DNA from: VAZQ01 sp963827585
GTDB lineage: Bacteria > Pseudomonadota > Alphaproteobacteria > Rhizobiales > Xanthobacteraceae
Assembly: GCA_963827585.1 (NCBI GenBank)
Contig: CAWHCK010000051.1
Span: 310,001-374,000 of the forward strand
Direction: 5' to 3'
DNA length: 64,000 bases
In this document: positions 27,899 to 37,500 of the stretch, piece after piece
Numbering within the stretch: the stretch's first letter is position 1
Layout of the letters: each line of letters begins with the position of its first letter
The notes under the pieces: generated by a model
What the model saw: only the letters and a program-made list of their open reading frames with translations
Told to the model about the DNA's origin: nothing
The model's database searches: none
Program-made: the position numbers and the translations under genes

Positions 27899-29074
27899 TC
27901 AGCCGCCGCGCGCCCGCGACGGGTCCTTGACGTTCTCGATCTTGTCGAATGGGACATTGATGAGCTCGCCGCCGACCTTTTCGACCCGCCTGATATAGAT
28001 CGTCTGCACGACGTCGCGGGTGTCGGGATCGATCGACATCGGGCCGCGCGGGCTGTCCCACTTCAATCCCTTGGCGGCCGCGATCAATAAATCGCCGTCG
28101 GTCTTTCCGCCGGCCTTTTTCAGCGTCTCGTAGATGGCGTGCATACCGTCGTACCCGCCGATCGAGAAGAAATCGGGGTTACGCCCGTGCATTTCGTTGA
28201 ACAGCTTGACGAACTCGACGTTGCGCGGCGCATTGCTCTTGTAGTCGTAGTGCCACGCCGAAATGATGCCGAGACCGGCGTCGCCCATCACCTTAAGCGC
28301 CTGCTCGGCGGTGGTCTCGCCCGACCCCAGCACCTTGGTCTTGGCGAAATCGATGCCGCGCTCTGCGAAGGCCTTGCCCAGCGCGGCGGGTTGCGCCCCG
28401 CCGGGGATGAAGATGTAGATGCATTCCGGGCTCATGTCCTTGGCACGCTGGACGAAGGCCGAGAAATCCGGATTCGCTACCGGGAAGCGCACCGATCCGA
28501 TGATCTCGCCGCCCGCTTCCTTGAACGCGCGCTGGAATGCCGCCTCGGAATCGTGTCCCGGACCGTAGTCGGTCACCATCGTGTAGCACTTCTTGAGGCC
28601 GCTCTTGGCGGCCCAGGTTCCGAAGGTCTCCATCACCTGCGGCAGGGTCACTGACGTGCGGATCATATACGGCGACTTGGTGATGATGATCGAGGTGGCT
28701 GCATTCATGACCACCATGAACTTCTTGGCCTGCGCCGAAACGTCGGCGGCGGCGAGCGCGTTCGGGGTGAGCAGGAAGCCGGCGAGCAGGTCGACGCCGT
28801 CGCGCACGATCAGCTCCTGCGCGAACCGCTTGGCGACATCGGGCGCCGGGCCGCCGACGTCGCGGCGGATGATCTCGATCTTCTTGCCGCCGACGGTGTC
28901 GCCGTACTGCTTCATGTAGGTCTTGACGCCGTTGTCGAGCTGAATGCCGGCATCGGCGAATTGGCCCGACAGCACGTTGATCAAGCCGATCTTGACCGTG
29001 CCCTGCGCGTCGGCCGCGGAGAAGGTGAGCACCGCAGCGGCAAGGCCGGCCGAAATCGTCGTGAGTATTCGCAT
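27899..29074 (-). CDS. LivK-type branched-chain amino acid ABC binding protein
   Basis: First gene of the seven-gene liv-type operon, 391 residues. The ATG at 29074 has GGGGAGGAT upstream. The signal peptide ends ADA before QGTVKIGLINVLSGQFADA. It differs from its two tandem paralogues mainly in the first strand (GLINVLSG against GVILPYSG), next to the ligand site, while DYGPGHDSEAAFQRAFKEAG and SIGGYDGMHAIYETLKK are shared. It probably supplies the same LivHMGF transporter with another ligand. Confidence 0.92.
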   Translation of the reverse strand: MRILTTISAGLAAAVLTFSAADAQGTVKIGLINVLSGQFADAGIQLDNGVKTYMKQYGDTVGGKKIEIIRRDVGGPAPDVAKRFAQELIVRDGVDLLAGFLLTPNALAAADVSAQAKKFMVVMNAATSIIITKSPYMIRTSVTLPQVMETFGTWAAKSGLKKCYTMVTDYGPGHDSEAAFQRAFKEAGGEIIGSVRFPVANPDFSAFVQRAKDMSPECIYIFIPGGAQPAALGKAFAERGIDFAKTKVLGSGETTAEQALKVMGDAGLGIISAWHYDYKSNAPRNVEFVKLFNEMHGRNPDFFSIGGYDGMHAIYETLKKAGGKTDGDLLIAAAKGLKWDSPRGPMSIDPDTRDVVQTIYIRRVEKVGGELINVPFDKIENVKDPSRARGG

Positions 29075-29379
29075 CGCATCCTCCCCAAGCGTTTGATCGT
29101 TGTCGCAAACGGTAATGGCTGCAAAACGCGAGGTCAATTTTGCGCGTGTCGCATGCGACCAAGCGACGATGGGCGCCGCACTGCCAGGTCCCCGCTTGGT
29201 CTGAGGCCGTCGCGCTCTGCCTCCGATCGACGCCGTCGTGGGCAGCGGCCCCGGCACGCTGCCGGGCTGGAGGGCCGCCCGGCGGCCCTTGCGTCATCCC
29301 CCCTGGCTTGGCTCCAAACCTCACATTTCCGCCGCATCCGATGTGCTAATCGGGGGGCGGTTGATCGCGGCGGACCCAT
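29075..29379. other. Divergent intergenic region
   Basis: About 305 bp between the divergently transcribed liv-type operon and the SGNH hydrolase gene. It presumably holds both promoters. I found no convincing palindrome, riboswitch, small gene or RNA in it. Confidence 0.3.
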
Positions 29380-31353
29380 ATGCGCCACCTCGGCATCGCT
29401 GGCTTTGCGACCCTTCTGCTCTGGGCCTGGTACGGGCAGCCTGCCCACGCCGAGCTCAAAGGCGGCAGCGCATTGCAGATCGAGTGGGAGGTCAAGCACC
29501 GGTTCCGCCTGTTCCGCAAGGAGGCCGACTTCCAGCGTCACGTCGCCGCGGCGCATGGCGAGGGGGTGCTGGCGGCCGAGCGCCGCCTGGCGCGCGAGAC
29601 CGACGGCCGCGGCTGGGCGCGCGACATGGTCGAGCGACTGTGCGTCGACCGTGCGGGCAAGCTCCTGGAATTCTGCGAACGCGACGGCGAGCGCGAAACC
29701 TATCTCACGCCGCGCGAGCACCGCGTCGCCGTCAGATTGGCCGGAGCCTTGCCGGCCAATGAAGGCTGCGCCTGGAATTTCGACGACGGCGACGGCCCCG
29801 CGCGGCACGTGAACGGCGCCTGCACCGAAGAAGTGAAGGCTCACCTCGCCTACGGTCGGCCGACCCTCGTCAGTGTCGACATCATCTTGCCGGACGGCAC
29901 GGCGATGCGGCTGGTCCGCGAGATCCGCGTGCGCGACGTGCTGATTGCGGGCATGGGAGACTCGATCGCGGCCGGCGAAGGCAATCCCGACCGGGCGGTG
30001 CGCCTGTCCGACGAGGGCTTTTGCTTCAAGCGTTTCGAGGGCGGCGAATACTACCGCCCGGGGCGAGCCGGCTTCAGCGGCAACAAGTCCTGCAACACGA
30101 TGGCGGGCGACGACGCCGGATCGAGCGACTGGGCAAGGCAAAGCGCGCGCTGGATGAGCGGTCCCTGCCACCGCTCGCTCTACAGCTACCAGATGCGCAC
30201 CGCGCTTGCGCTCGCGGTCGAGAACCCGCATCTCGCCGTCACCTTCATTCCGCTCGGCTGCACGGGCGCCACCATCAATGTCGGCTTCCTCGCGAACCAG
30301 CGGGCGCGCGAATGCCCAAGTCCGGGCACCGGTGCAGCCTGTTCGGGAACGGCGCGCGCCCAGATCGCCGAGTTGACCGAGCTGCTGGCAGCGGCCCGAC
30401 GCCACCGCGCCGACCGCGCTCTCGATCTGGTGTTGCTCACCATCGGAGCCAACGACATTCTGTTCTCCGGGCTGGTCGCCAACATCATCGTCGAGCCGGG
30501 AACCGAACGCAGCATGCTTCGGCGCGGCGGCATCCTCGCTTCGGTCGAAGATGCCCAAAAAGTGCTCGATCGCGAGCTGCCGGGAAATTTCGCCAAGGCG
30601 CGTTCCGCGCTCAAGCCGTTGGTCGGCGGAGATCTGTCGCGCGTCGTGTTCGTGACCTACGGCAACCCGGCGCTTGCCGGCCCCCACACGCCCTGCCCCG
30701 GCGGGCGCGACGGTTTTGACGTGCATCCGGCCTTTGGCGCAGACGGCGAACGGATGCGCCAAGCCGTCGACTTCGTGTCGCAGCGGTTCCTTCCCGGGAT
30801 CAGGGCGCTCGCACGCTGCGAAGACGGCAAGAGCTGCCGCGACCCTTCGACCGAGCGCATGACCTTCGTCGACGCCCATCAGCCGGCCTTCGCGTTGCAC
30901 GGGGTGTGCGCGCGCGCGGATGACGATCCCGCCTTCGATCGGGAATGCTTTTCGAGCAAAGGCCAGACTTTCGAGACGACCCTGACCAAGGCCGCGACCG
31001 ATCCCATGGCCTGCAGCTACACGGCGAGCGAATTCCGTCCTTACGCATCGCGGGCGCGCTGGATCCGGACCGCCAACGATAGCTACTTCACGGCCTTGAC
31101 CTATCCCGAGGGCCTGCCGTCGTTGCTGCAGCCCGCCGACCTGCACGATGCCATCTGGGGCGTCTTCGCGGCGGTCTATGGCGGCGCCGTCCATCCGACC
31201 GCCGAGGGCCATGCGGCCATGGCGGACGCGGCGCTGCCGGCCGCGCGCGAGGTGCTGGGCTTGCCCCCGCCTGCCGCGCCGGTGCGCGCCGAGCCGCTGC
31301 CGCCGCTGCATAGCCCGCTTGTTCCGCGGTTGCCGACCTCCGGGCGCCAGTAA
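29380..31353 (+). CDS. Exported SGNH/GDSL hydrolase family protein
   Basis: Secreted esterase-like enzyme, 657 residues, roughly twice the core SGNH domain. The signal peptide ends AHA before ELKGG. The first ~180 mature residues are a non-catalytic N-terminal domain. The catalytic part begins GMGDSIAAGEGNP (Ser195, block I) and includes GCTGATINVGF (block II Gly), TIGANDILFSGL (block III Asn) and HPTAEGHAAMA (His605, block V). The long insert between blocks III and V has several cysteines (PHTPCPGG, ARCEDGKSCRDP, HGVCARADD) likely in disulphides. The substrate could be a polysaccharide acyl group or a lipid. Confidence 0.88.
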   Translation: MRHLGIAGFATLLLWAWYGQPAHAELKGGSALQIEWEVKHRFRLFRKEADFQRHVAAAHGEGVLAAERRLARETDGRGWARDMVERLCVDRAGKLLEFCERDGERETYLTPREHRVAVRLAGALPANEGCAWNFDDGDGPARHVNGACTEEVKAHLAYGRPTLVSVDIILPDGTAMRLVREIRVRDVLIAGMGDSIAAGEGNPDRAVRLSDEGFCFKRFEGGEYYRPGRAGFSGNKSCNTMAGDDAGSSDWARQSARWMSGPCHRSLYSYQMRTALALAVENPHLAVTFIPLGCTGATINVGFLANQRARECPSPGTGAACSGTARAQIAELTELLAAARRHRADRALDLVLLTIGANDILFSGLVANIIVEPGTERSMLRRGGILASVEDAQKVLDRELPGNFAKARSALKPLVGGDLSRVVFVTYGNPALAGPHTPCPGGRDGFDVHPAFGADGERMRQAVDFVSQRFLPGIRALARCEDGKSCRDPSTERMTFVDAHQPAFALHGVCARADDDPAFDRECFSSKGQTFETTLTKAATDPMACSYTASEFRPYASRARWIRTANDSYFTALTYPEGLPSLLQPADLHDAIWGVFAAVYGGAVHPTAEGHAAMADAALPAAREVLGLPPPAAPVRAEPLPPLHSPLVPRLPTSGRQ

Positions 31354-31404
31354 ACCCGTCAGCGTGCTGCAGTCGTCAGGTGGCTGTTGTCAGATGGCGA
31401 GGAC

Positions 31405-31429
31405 AATATAGCCATTGGATGGCTATATT
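31405..31429. promoter_or_regulatory. Toxin-antitoxin operator palindrome
   Basis: Perfect inverted repeat AATATAGCCA-TTGGA-TGGCTATATT (10-bp arms, 5-bp spacer), ending 6 bp before the antitoxin ATG. AT-rich palindromes in this position are the usual binding site of the antitoxin or the toxin-antitoxin complex for autorepression, and TATAGCCA overlaps where a -10 box would lie. Confidence 0.7.
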
Positions 31430-31435
31430 TCTCCA

Positions 31436-31684
31436 ATGGGAACTCACAGTGTCGCCGAGGCCAAGAACCGTCTGCCGGAGCTGATCGACCGCGCCCTCAA
31501 GGGCGAGGATGTCGTGATCACTCGGCACGGCCGGCCGGTGGTCGAGCTCAAGCCAATCAAGGAGCCGGCGCGTCCGGTATCGGCGGAGGCTCTCGACTGG
31601 CTTGCCGCCCGCCGCGTCGGAAAGCGTGCAAAGGAGGACGCGGGTACTTTCGTCAGCCGGATGCGCGATGAGTGGGAGCGGTGA
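31436..31684 (+). CDS. Phd/YefM-family antitoxin
   Basis: Type II antitoxin, 82 residues. GTHSVAEAKNRLPELIDRAL is the Phd/YefM DNA-binding fold, followed by EDVVITRHGRPVVELKP, the characteristic beta-hairpin. The C-terminal part (ALDWLAARRVGKRAKEDAG) would wrap the toxin. It is preceded by a perfect palindrome for autoregulation. The stop overlaps the toxin's GTG start (GTGA). The alternative upstream TTG at 31415 lies inside the operator, so ATG 31436 is chosen. Confidence 0.9.
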   Translation: MGTHSVAEAKNRLPELIDRALKGEDVVITRHGRPVVELKPIKEPARPVSAEALDWLAARRVGKRAKEDAGTFVSRMRDEWER

Positions 31685-32103
31685 GCGTCTATCTCGACGC
31701 CAGCATTCTAGTGTCGCTATTTGTAAACGACACTCTGACGGTCCGGGCGGAGGCGTTCTTGCGCGCCCATCCGTCGGTGCTGATCGTCAGCGACTTTGCC
31801 GCAGCTGAATTTGCTGCTGCGGTTGCTCGCCGCGTGCGAATAGGAACGCTGACAGCGGATGAAGCACGCACCGCCTTCCTGACATTCGACACCTGGACGG
31901 CACGAGCAACAGAGCGCGAGCAGACGCGGAGCGTCAACGTTTCATTGGCCACGGGATTTCTTCGGCGATTGAATCTGGCGCCGCGAGCGCCCGATGCCAT
32001 CAACATCGCGATGGCCCAACGCCTCGGTGCCGATCTCCTAACCTTTGATGAGCAGATGGCAGCGGGCGCGCGAGTTCTCGGGACTGCCGTTCTGGCCGGG
32101 TAG
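31681..32103 (+). CDS. PIN-domain toxin (VapC-like)
   Basis: Probable Mg-dependent RNase toxin, 140 residues. The PIN acidic residues are visible in VYLDASILVSLF (first Asp), SDFAAAEFAAAVARR (Glu) and APDAINIAMAQRLGADLLTFD (Asp pair). The GTG start overlaps the antitoxin stop as GTGA, giving tight coupling. Such toxins cleave tRNA or rRNA when the antitoxin is degraded. The pair sits between an SGNH hydrolase and the ferredoxin-reductase genes and shows no other sign of a mobile island. Confidence 0.9.
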   Translation: MSVYLDASILVSLFVNDTLTVRAEAFLRAHPSVLIVSDFAAAEFAAAVARRVRIGTLTADEARTAFLTFDTWTARATEREQTRSVNVSLATGFLRRLNLAPRAPDAINIAMAQRLGADLLTFDEQMAAGARVLGTAVLAG

Positions 32104-32123
32104 TCTGCGGCACGCCACCCGTC

Positions 32124-33155
32124 TCACGCCACGCCGAGCTTCTTCTGCAGGCTGGTGGACGAGGTCGTGTACTGGAACACCAGGCGCTTGCCCGGATAGA
32201 CGTAGCGGTGCGCCTTCTGCGCCATCAGTGCGCCTTCGTGGAAGCCGGAAAGAATGAGCTTGAGCTTGCCCGGATACCAGTTGATGTCGCCAATCGCGAA
32301 GATGCCGGGCACGCTCGATTCGAACGCCGCGGTGTCGACCAGAACGTATTCGCCGTCCTTCATCTCCATGCCCCAGTCCGCGACCGGGCCGAGCTTCATG
32401 GTCAACCCGAAGAACGGCAACAGCGCGTCGCAGGCGATCTCGAAGTTCGAGCCGTCGTCGCGCTTCACGATCGCCTTGGCGATCTGTCCGCCAGCGCCCG
32501 CCAGCGCCGCCACCTGACCCAGCACGAAGTCGATCTTACCCTCGCCGACCAGCGCCATCATCTTGTTGACGCTGTCGGGCGCGGCGCGGAACTCGCTGCG
32601 CCGGTGCAACAGCGTGAGGTGGCTGGCGAGCGGCGCGAGATTGAGCGTCCAATCGAGCGCGGAATCGCCGCCGCCGACGATCAGGATGCGCTTGTCCCGG
32701 AACGCCTCCATCTGCCGCACCGAATAGAACACCGAGGTGCCCTCATAGGCCTCGATGCCGGGGATCGGCGGACGCTTGGGCTGGAACGAGCCGCCTCCCG
32801 CGGCGATCACGATGACCTTGACTTCGAATACCTGGCCGCGATCGGTGGTCACGCGAAACAGCGCATCGCCGATCTTCTCGATCGTCTGCACCATCTCCTG
32901 GAGATGGAACGTGGCGCCGAACGGCTTGATCTGCGCCATCAATGCGTCGCACAGACCTTGGCCGGTGACATAGGGCACGCCGGGAATGTCGTAGATCGGT
33001 TTTTCCGGATAGAGCTCCGCGCACTGGCCGCCGATCTTGTCGAGGATATCGATGACGTGCGCCTTCATGTCGAGCAGGCCGAGCTCGAACACCGCAAACA
33101 GTCCGCACGGTCCCGCGCCGATGATCAGAACGTCGGTCTTGATCGGTTCACTCAT
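32124..33155 (-). CDS. Ferredoxin--NADP+ reductase, thioredoxin-reductase-like type
   Basis: FAD enzyme of 343 residues that passes electrons from NADPH to ferredoxin (or back). The FAD motif IIGAGPCGLFAVFELG lies near the start, and GGQCAELYPEKPIYDIPG follows. The NADP motif is ILIVGGGDSALDW, and GIFAIGDINWYPGK is the second FAD contact. It lacks the CxxC of thioredoxin reductase, as expected for the TrxB-type FNR of Rhodopseudomonas and Bacillus YumC. Start MSEPIK at 33155. The next gene upstream is a [2Fe-2S] ferredoxin, its likely partner. Confidence 0.93.
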   Translation of the reverse strand: MSEPIKTDVLIIGAGPCGLFAVFELGLLDMKAHVIDILDKIGGQCAELYPEKPIYDIPGVPYVTGQGLCDALMAQIKPFGATFHLQEMVQTIEKIGDALFRVTTDRGQVFEVKVIVIAAGGGSFQPKRPPIPGIEAYEGTSVFYSVRQMEAFRDKRILIVGGGDSALDWTLNLAPLASHLTLLHRRSEFRAAPDSVNKMMALVGEGKIDFVLGQVAALAGAGGQIAKAIVKRDDGSNFEIACDALLPFFGLTMKLGPVADWGMEMKDGEYVLVDTAAFESSVPGIFAIGDINWYPGKLKLILSGFHEGALMAQKAHRYVYPGKRLVFQYTTSSTSLQKKLGVA

Positions 33156-33252
33156 AGGTCGATCCAGCATGAGAATTCAGACCACGAAAGAGGGGACGAC
33201 AGATAGGTGGGCTGACATGCGGGCCGGACAATAGGCCAGTCCGTCCTGGGCG

Positions 33253-33573
33253 CTATGCCTGCCGCTCGGGGGTGCGCACCACCAGGCCCTCGAGCTCGGC
33301 GGTGACCTTGATCTGGCATGACAGGCGCGAGTTCGGCCTCACCTCGTAGCCGAAATCGAGCATGTCCTCCTCCATCGGCGACGGCTCGCCCACGCTGGCG
33401 CGCCACGTTTCCTCGACATAGACATGACACGTGGCGCAGGCACAGGCGCCGCCGCATTCCGCCTCGATCCCGGGAATGCCGTTCTTGATCGCGGTTTCCA
33501 TCACGGTCGAGCCGACCTCGCCCTCGACCGAGCGAGCAGTGCCTTCGTGATCGATGTAAGTGATTTTCGGCAT
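33253..33573 (-). CDS. [2Fe-2S] ferredoxin, adrenodoxin/putidaredoxin type
   Basis: Electron carrier of 106 residues with the vertebrate/bacterial-P450-type motif: Cys40-x5-Cys46-x2-Cys49-x36-Cys86, all four ligands present, plus an additional Cys44 within the loop ECGGACACATCH. The last residues, VVRTPERQA, match the usual C-terminus. It is of the palustrisredoxin-B kind found beside a TrxB-type reductase. The pair may feed P450s, Rieske oxygenases or FeS assembly. No P450 gene is in the window. It is transcribed towards the reductase, about 98 bp away. Confidence 0.93.
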   Translation of the reverse strand: MPKITYIDHEGTARSVEGEVGSTVMETAIKNGIPGIEAECGGACACATCHVYVEETWRASVGEPSPMEEDMLDFGYEVRPNSRLSCQIKVTAELEGLVVRTPERQA

Positions 33574-33588
33574 TTCGATTGGGTGGCG

Positions 33589-33663
33589 CTAGTGTCCCGA
33601 TTCCGAAGTTCGCAAGCACGCGCGGCACATTCTCATGCGAACTTCGGAATCAAGGGACACTAG
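33589..33663. repeat. CTAG-ended long hairpin element, copy 1
   Basis: Near-perfect inverted repeat. The left arm CTAGTGTCCC-GATTCCGAAGTTCGCA (33589-33614) and right arm (33636-33663) are complementary over 26 bp apart from two extra bases (TT) in one arm. A 21-bp loop lies between. Both ends are CTAG. It lies just upstream of the ferredoxin gene and next to a related second copy. It has no coding capacity and resembles a miniature mobile or palindromic element. Confidence 0.65.
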
Positions 33664-33676
33664 CAACTCCATGATT

Positions 33677-33754
33677 CTAGTGCCCCTCTTTGAACCCGAA
33701 GTTCGCAATCGGACTCGCGGCATGGGTGTGCGAACTTCGGGTTTGGGGCATTAG
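33677..33754. repeat. CTAG-ended long hairpin element, copy 2
   Basis: A diverged relative of copy 1, starting 13 bp after it. The left arm begins CTAGTGCCCC and ends ACCCGAAGTTCGCA; the right arm ends TGCGAACTTCGGGTTTGGGGC-ATTAG (given in two parts: TGCGAACTTCGGGTTT, GGGGCATTAG). It shares CTAGTGxCCC and CCGAAGTTCGCA with copy 1 but has compensating changes in the stem, so pairing is preserved. It may help terminate the upstream gene or be a mobile remnant. Confidence 0.6.
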
Positions 33755-33929
33755 GTGGGACGGCGCCGGGTCCTATAGCTGCTGGCGCACGGGCGCGCCA
33801 GATACGACGCGACATCCAACGTTGTTGCGCGGCGCGATTGCGCGCGACGGTCGCGCGCGCTCTTGGTCGAGGACTGCGGGCGAGCCTCGCGCACGACGCG
33901 GCCGGGCGTCGCGCTTGATGTGATCGCGG

Positions 33930-34286
33930 TCAACGGCTATGGGCCCCGGACCCGCCGGGCGTGCCTGCCTGCGAGGGCGGCTCGCTGCCCAGCACCCGAT
34001 AGCCCGCCGCGGTGAGCCGGCAGACCAGCCAATCCGGGTTGATGGGATTGTGCAGCCAGCGTGTGGCCCAGCCATGGGCCAGGCAGGATTCGATTGTCTT
34101 CTTCGGTACTTCCCGGCCGTCGAGGTCGAACAGCGGGAGCTTGCCGCCGGCTTGCGACAGTCCGCGCTCGAGATAGCGCCGCTGCGCCGCGGTCGGCCGC
34201 ACACCGGCCGCAATGTGGCCGGACAAATCATGACCAGGCGCGGAGGCCTGGACCCCGTCATCCTCCTCCCGCGGTGCTCGACCCAT
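33930..34286 (-). CDS. Conserved hypothetical protein
   Basis: A 118-residue, probably cytoplasmic protein. The core reads RPTAAQRRYLERGLSQAGGK, FDLDGREVPKKTIESCLAHG and HNPINPDWLVCRLTAAGYRVLG. This last arrangement, with a helix and a C-terminal strand pair, resembles a small winged-helix fold that recognises a ligand or nucleic acid, but no family can be named. The termini look disordered. It is divergent from the giant scaffold gene. Confidence 0.6.
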   Translation of the reverse strand: MGRAPREEDDGVQASAPGHDLSGHIAAGVRPTAAQRRYLERGLSQAGGKLPLFDLDGREVPKKTIESCLAHGWATRWLHNPINPDWLVCRLTAAGYRVLGSEPPSQAGTPGGSGAHSR

Positions 34287-34517
34287 GGTCAGCCCTGCCG
34301 TTAACGATGATTAAAGACACCTTAACAAGCAGTTTCCATCGGTATGCCAAGCCGATAGGATAGCTCAACGGCAGTGAGATGTCTGTACGGCGCGTTGCTG
34401 CCGGCTGCCCGAGGGGGTTCCGGAGGGGATCTCAAAGGCCCAACGCGCTCGTGGGGCGGTCAGGACCTATGTCCGGCCGCTGCCCTGGTCCAGCGTAATT
34501 ACGAGGCGACGACGGAC

Positions 34518-37500
34518 ATGGCGAACACTCCGCAGAAGATCAAGGATCCGACGGAAGCGGCGCTTTCGGCGATCCAGGACGCGCTCTCGGCCCGCGACAC
34601 TCCACCCGAGCCAGGGTCCGTCCATCCGCCCTCGCCTGCGGTCGCCCATGTGGAGGAGCCGGCTCCGGAGCCGCCGTGGCGCACCGTGCGGACGCCGGAG
34701 CCCGCCACTGACGACGTGCTCGACTTCGGCGGGGAGGTCCGCCCGGCGGAGGAGCCGGGCTCGCTGCGCCGTCCGGCCAACGACGATCAGGAGTCCATCG
34801 GCCAGATCCTGCGCAGCCTGCAGCGTCGCCCGTCGCGCACCTCCTATGTCTACGCCAGCGTGTTTGCGGGCCTCTGGGTGCTCGCCGGGCTTGTGCTCGG
34901 CTGGATGTATCTGCCCGAGTTGCAGGCCGCGTTCGGCCCGACCGGCCTCACCGCGCTGGTGCTGGCCGTCCTCGCCGCCGCTTTCTTCGTGCCGATCATT
35001 TTCTTCTATGTGCTCGCGCACATGTCCTGGCGCGCGCAGGAGCTCCGCCTCATCACCCAGTCCATGGCCGAGGTCGCCATGCGGTTGGCCGAGCCCGAGA
35101 CGGTGGCACGCGAATCGATCGTCACGGTCGGGCAGGCGATCCGGCGCGAAGTCGCCGCCATGGGCGACGGCGTCGAGCGGGCGCTCGCGCGCGCCGCCGA
35201 GCTCGAGACATTGGTGGCGAACGAGGTCTCCGCCCTCGAGCATGCCTACAACGACAACGAAGTGCGCATCCGGGCACTGCTCCAGGATCTGGGCAGCCAG
35301 CGCGACACGCTGGTCGGCCAGGCGGCGCAGGTCCGCGACGCCATCAACGGCGTCCACCTCGATCTCAGCCACGACATTTCTCAGGTCAGCGAGCTCGTGG
35401 CCGAGCAGGTCAACGAGGCGTCGCGGCGGATCACGCATGCCCTGTCCGAAAAAGGCGAGCACATCACCCGCGCGCTCGGGAATGCCGGCGATACCATGAT
35501 CCAGACGCTCGGCGAGCGCGGCGGTGACCTGCTCGACCGCCTCGAAGCCGCCAGCCAGGACACCGCGCAGGCCATCTCGGCCGCCAGCGACCGCCTGACC
35601 GCCACCCTCAATTTCAAGACCGATCACATCGGCGACGAGTTCACCGAGATCACCGCCAATCTCCAGCACATGATGTCGACGCGGCTCGATCGGGTAACCG
35701 AGGGCTTTGCGCAAAAGTCCGCCGCCATCCTCGACCTGATGGGCTCCCGCTCGCAGGAGATGAGCGACCTCGTGATCGATACCGGCAACCAGCTCACCGA
35801 GACGATCTCCAGCCGTGTCGAAGAGGTGAACACCACGCTCAAGAATACCGGCGATTCGCTCGTGCTCGACCTGAGCCTGCGCGGCGGAGACGTCGTGTCC
35901 AAGCTCGAACAGACCGCCGCGCGTATCACCGACATCATCGTGCAGCGCGGCGACCGGGTGACCGACCGGTTGCGCGAAAGCGCCGAATCGTTCGTCGACG
36001 CGATCGACAGCCGCAGCGACGCGGCACGCGAAGCGCTCGCCACCCAGCAGCAGTCGTTCGAGGACGCGTTCAATCGCACCAGCGCCGACCTCGCCGACGT
36101 GATCAGCAGCCGCGGCGACGCGGCGCGCGACATGCTCGTCGAGCGGCTGCAGGCGTTCGAGGAGATGTTCAATCGCGGCGGCAACGAGCTCTCGGGCCGG
36201 ATCGCCAGCCGCGGCGACGCGGTGCGCGAGATGCTCGCCACCCGGCTGCAATCGTTCGAGGACATGTTCAATCACGGCGGCACCGAGCTGGCCGAGCGGA
36301 TCGCGCGCGACTCCACCACGCTGGGCAACCTCATCACCCGCCACCTGGCCGAGTTCGACCGCACCGTGAAGACCTATGGCGGCGAGATGGTCGAGCGTCT
36401 GGGCGAGCGCACGCAGGACATTTCCGGCGCGATGCGCGACTACCTGGATAATTTCGATACCCGCGTGACCGTCAAGTCGGCGGAGGTTACCGCGAGCCTC
36501 GACCAGCAACTGGCGCGCTTCCGCAACTCGCTCGACGGCCGCACCCAGGTGCTCAATGACGCGTTCGCCGCCCGCATGCTCGAGGTCGCCAAGGCGATGG
36601 CGGCGGAGGGGAGGAAGTGGTCGAGGCGCTCGACCGGCGCATCGGCGATGTCACCGGAGTGATCAACGCGCGCGGCGTGGAACTCGCCGAAAGCATCGGT
36701 GCCAAGATCGCGGACATCGACAACACGCTGGGCGTCAAGGCGATGGAAGTCGCCAACAATCTCGACACCCGCATCGGTCGTTTCGAGGACCTCCTGGGCG
36801 GGCGCACCGAGACCTTGACCAGGGAAATCGAGACCCGCAGCCAGGCCGCGGCCGACCTGCTCAGCGCGCGCACCGAAACCTTGGCCAGGGAAATCGACAC
36901 CCGCAGCCAGTCGATCGCCGACATGATCGCCGAGCGCACCGAGAACTTCTCCAAGGAGATCGACAGCCGCAGCCGATCGGTCGTCGACCTGCTGACCGCG
37001 CGCACCGAAGACTTCTCCAGGGAAGTCGAGACGCGCAGCCAATCGGTCGCCGACCTGCTTTCCCTGCGTACCGAGAACCTGTCGAAGGAAATCGAGAACC
37101 GCAGCCAATCGGTCGCCGACCTGCTCACCGCGCGCACCGACAACTTCGCCCAGCTCATCGAGGCGCGCAGCCAGTCGGCGGCCGACCTGCTCGCCGCCCG
37201 CACCGAGAGCCTGACCCAGGAAATCGAGACCCGCAGCCAATCGGCGGCCGACCTGCTCACTGGCCGCACCGAGAGCCTGACCCGCGAGATCGACACCCGC
37301 AGCCAGTCCGCCGCCGAGCTGCTCAGCGCGCGCAGCGAGCATCTGAGCACCGCGATCAGGACCAATGCCGGTGAAGCCGCGCAGGCGCTCGACAAGCTGA
37401 CCAACACTGCGGTCGAGGCGATCGGCACGCGCGCCGATCAGTTGAGCAATGCCATCAGGACCAATGCCAGCGAGGCGGAGCGCTCGATCGGCAATCTCAC

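Noticed and set aside
34467..36509. 680-codon open frame on the minus strand
   Set aside because: Antisense to the repetitive scaffold gene; its apparent repeats mirror those of the real protein.
36803..37330. 66-bp repeats as a possible CRISPR array
   Set aside because: The repeats are contiguous, in frame, diverged at DNA level and encode a regular helix; there are no spacers or cas genes.
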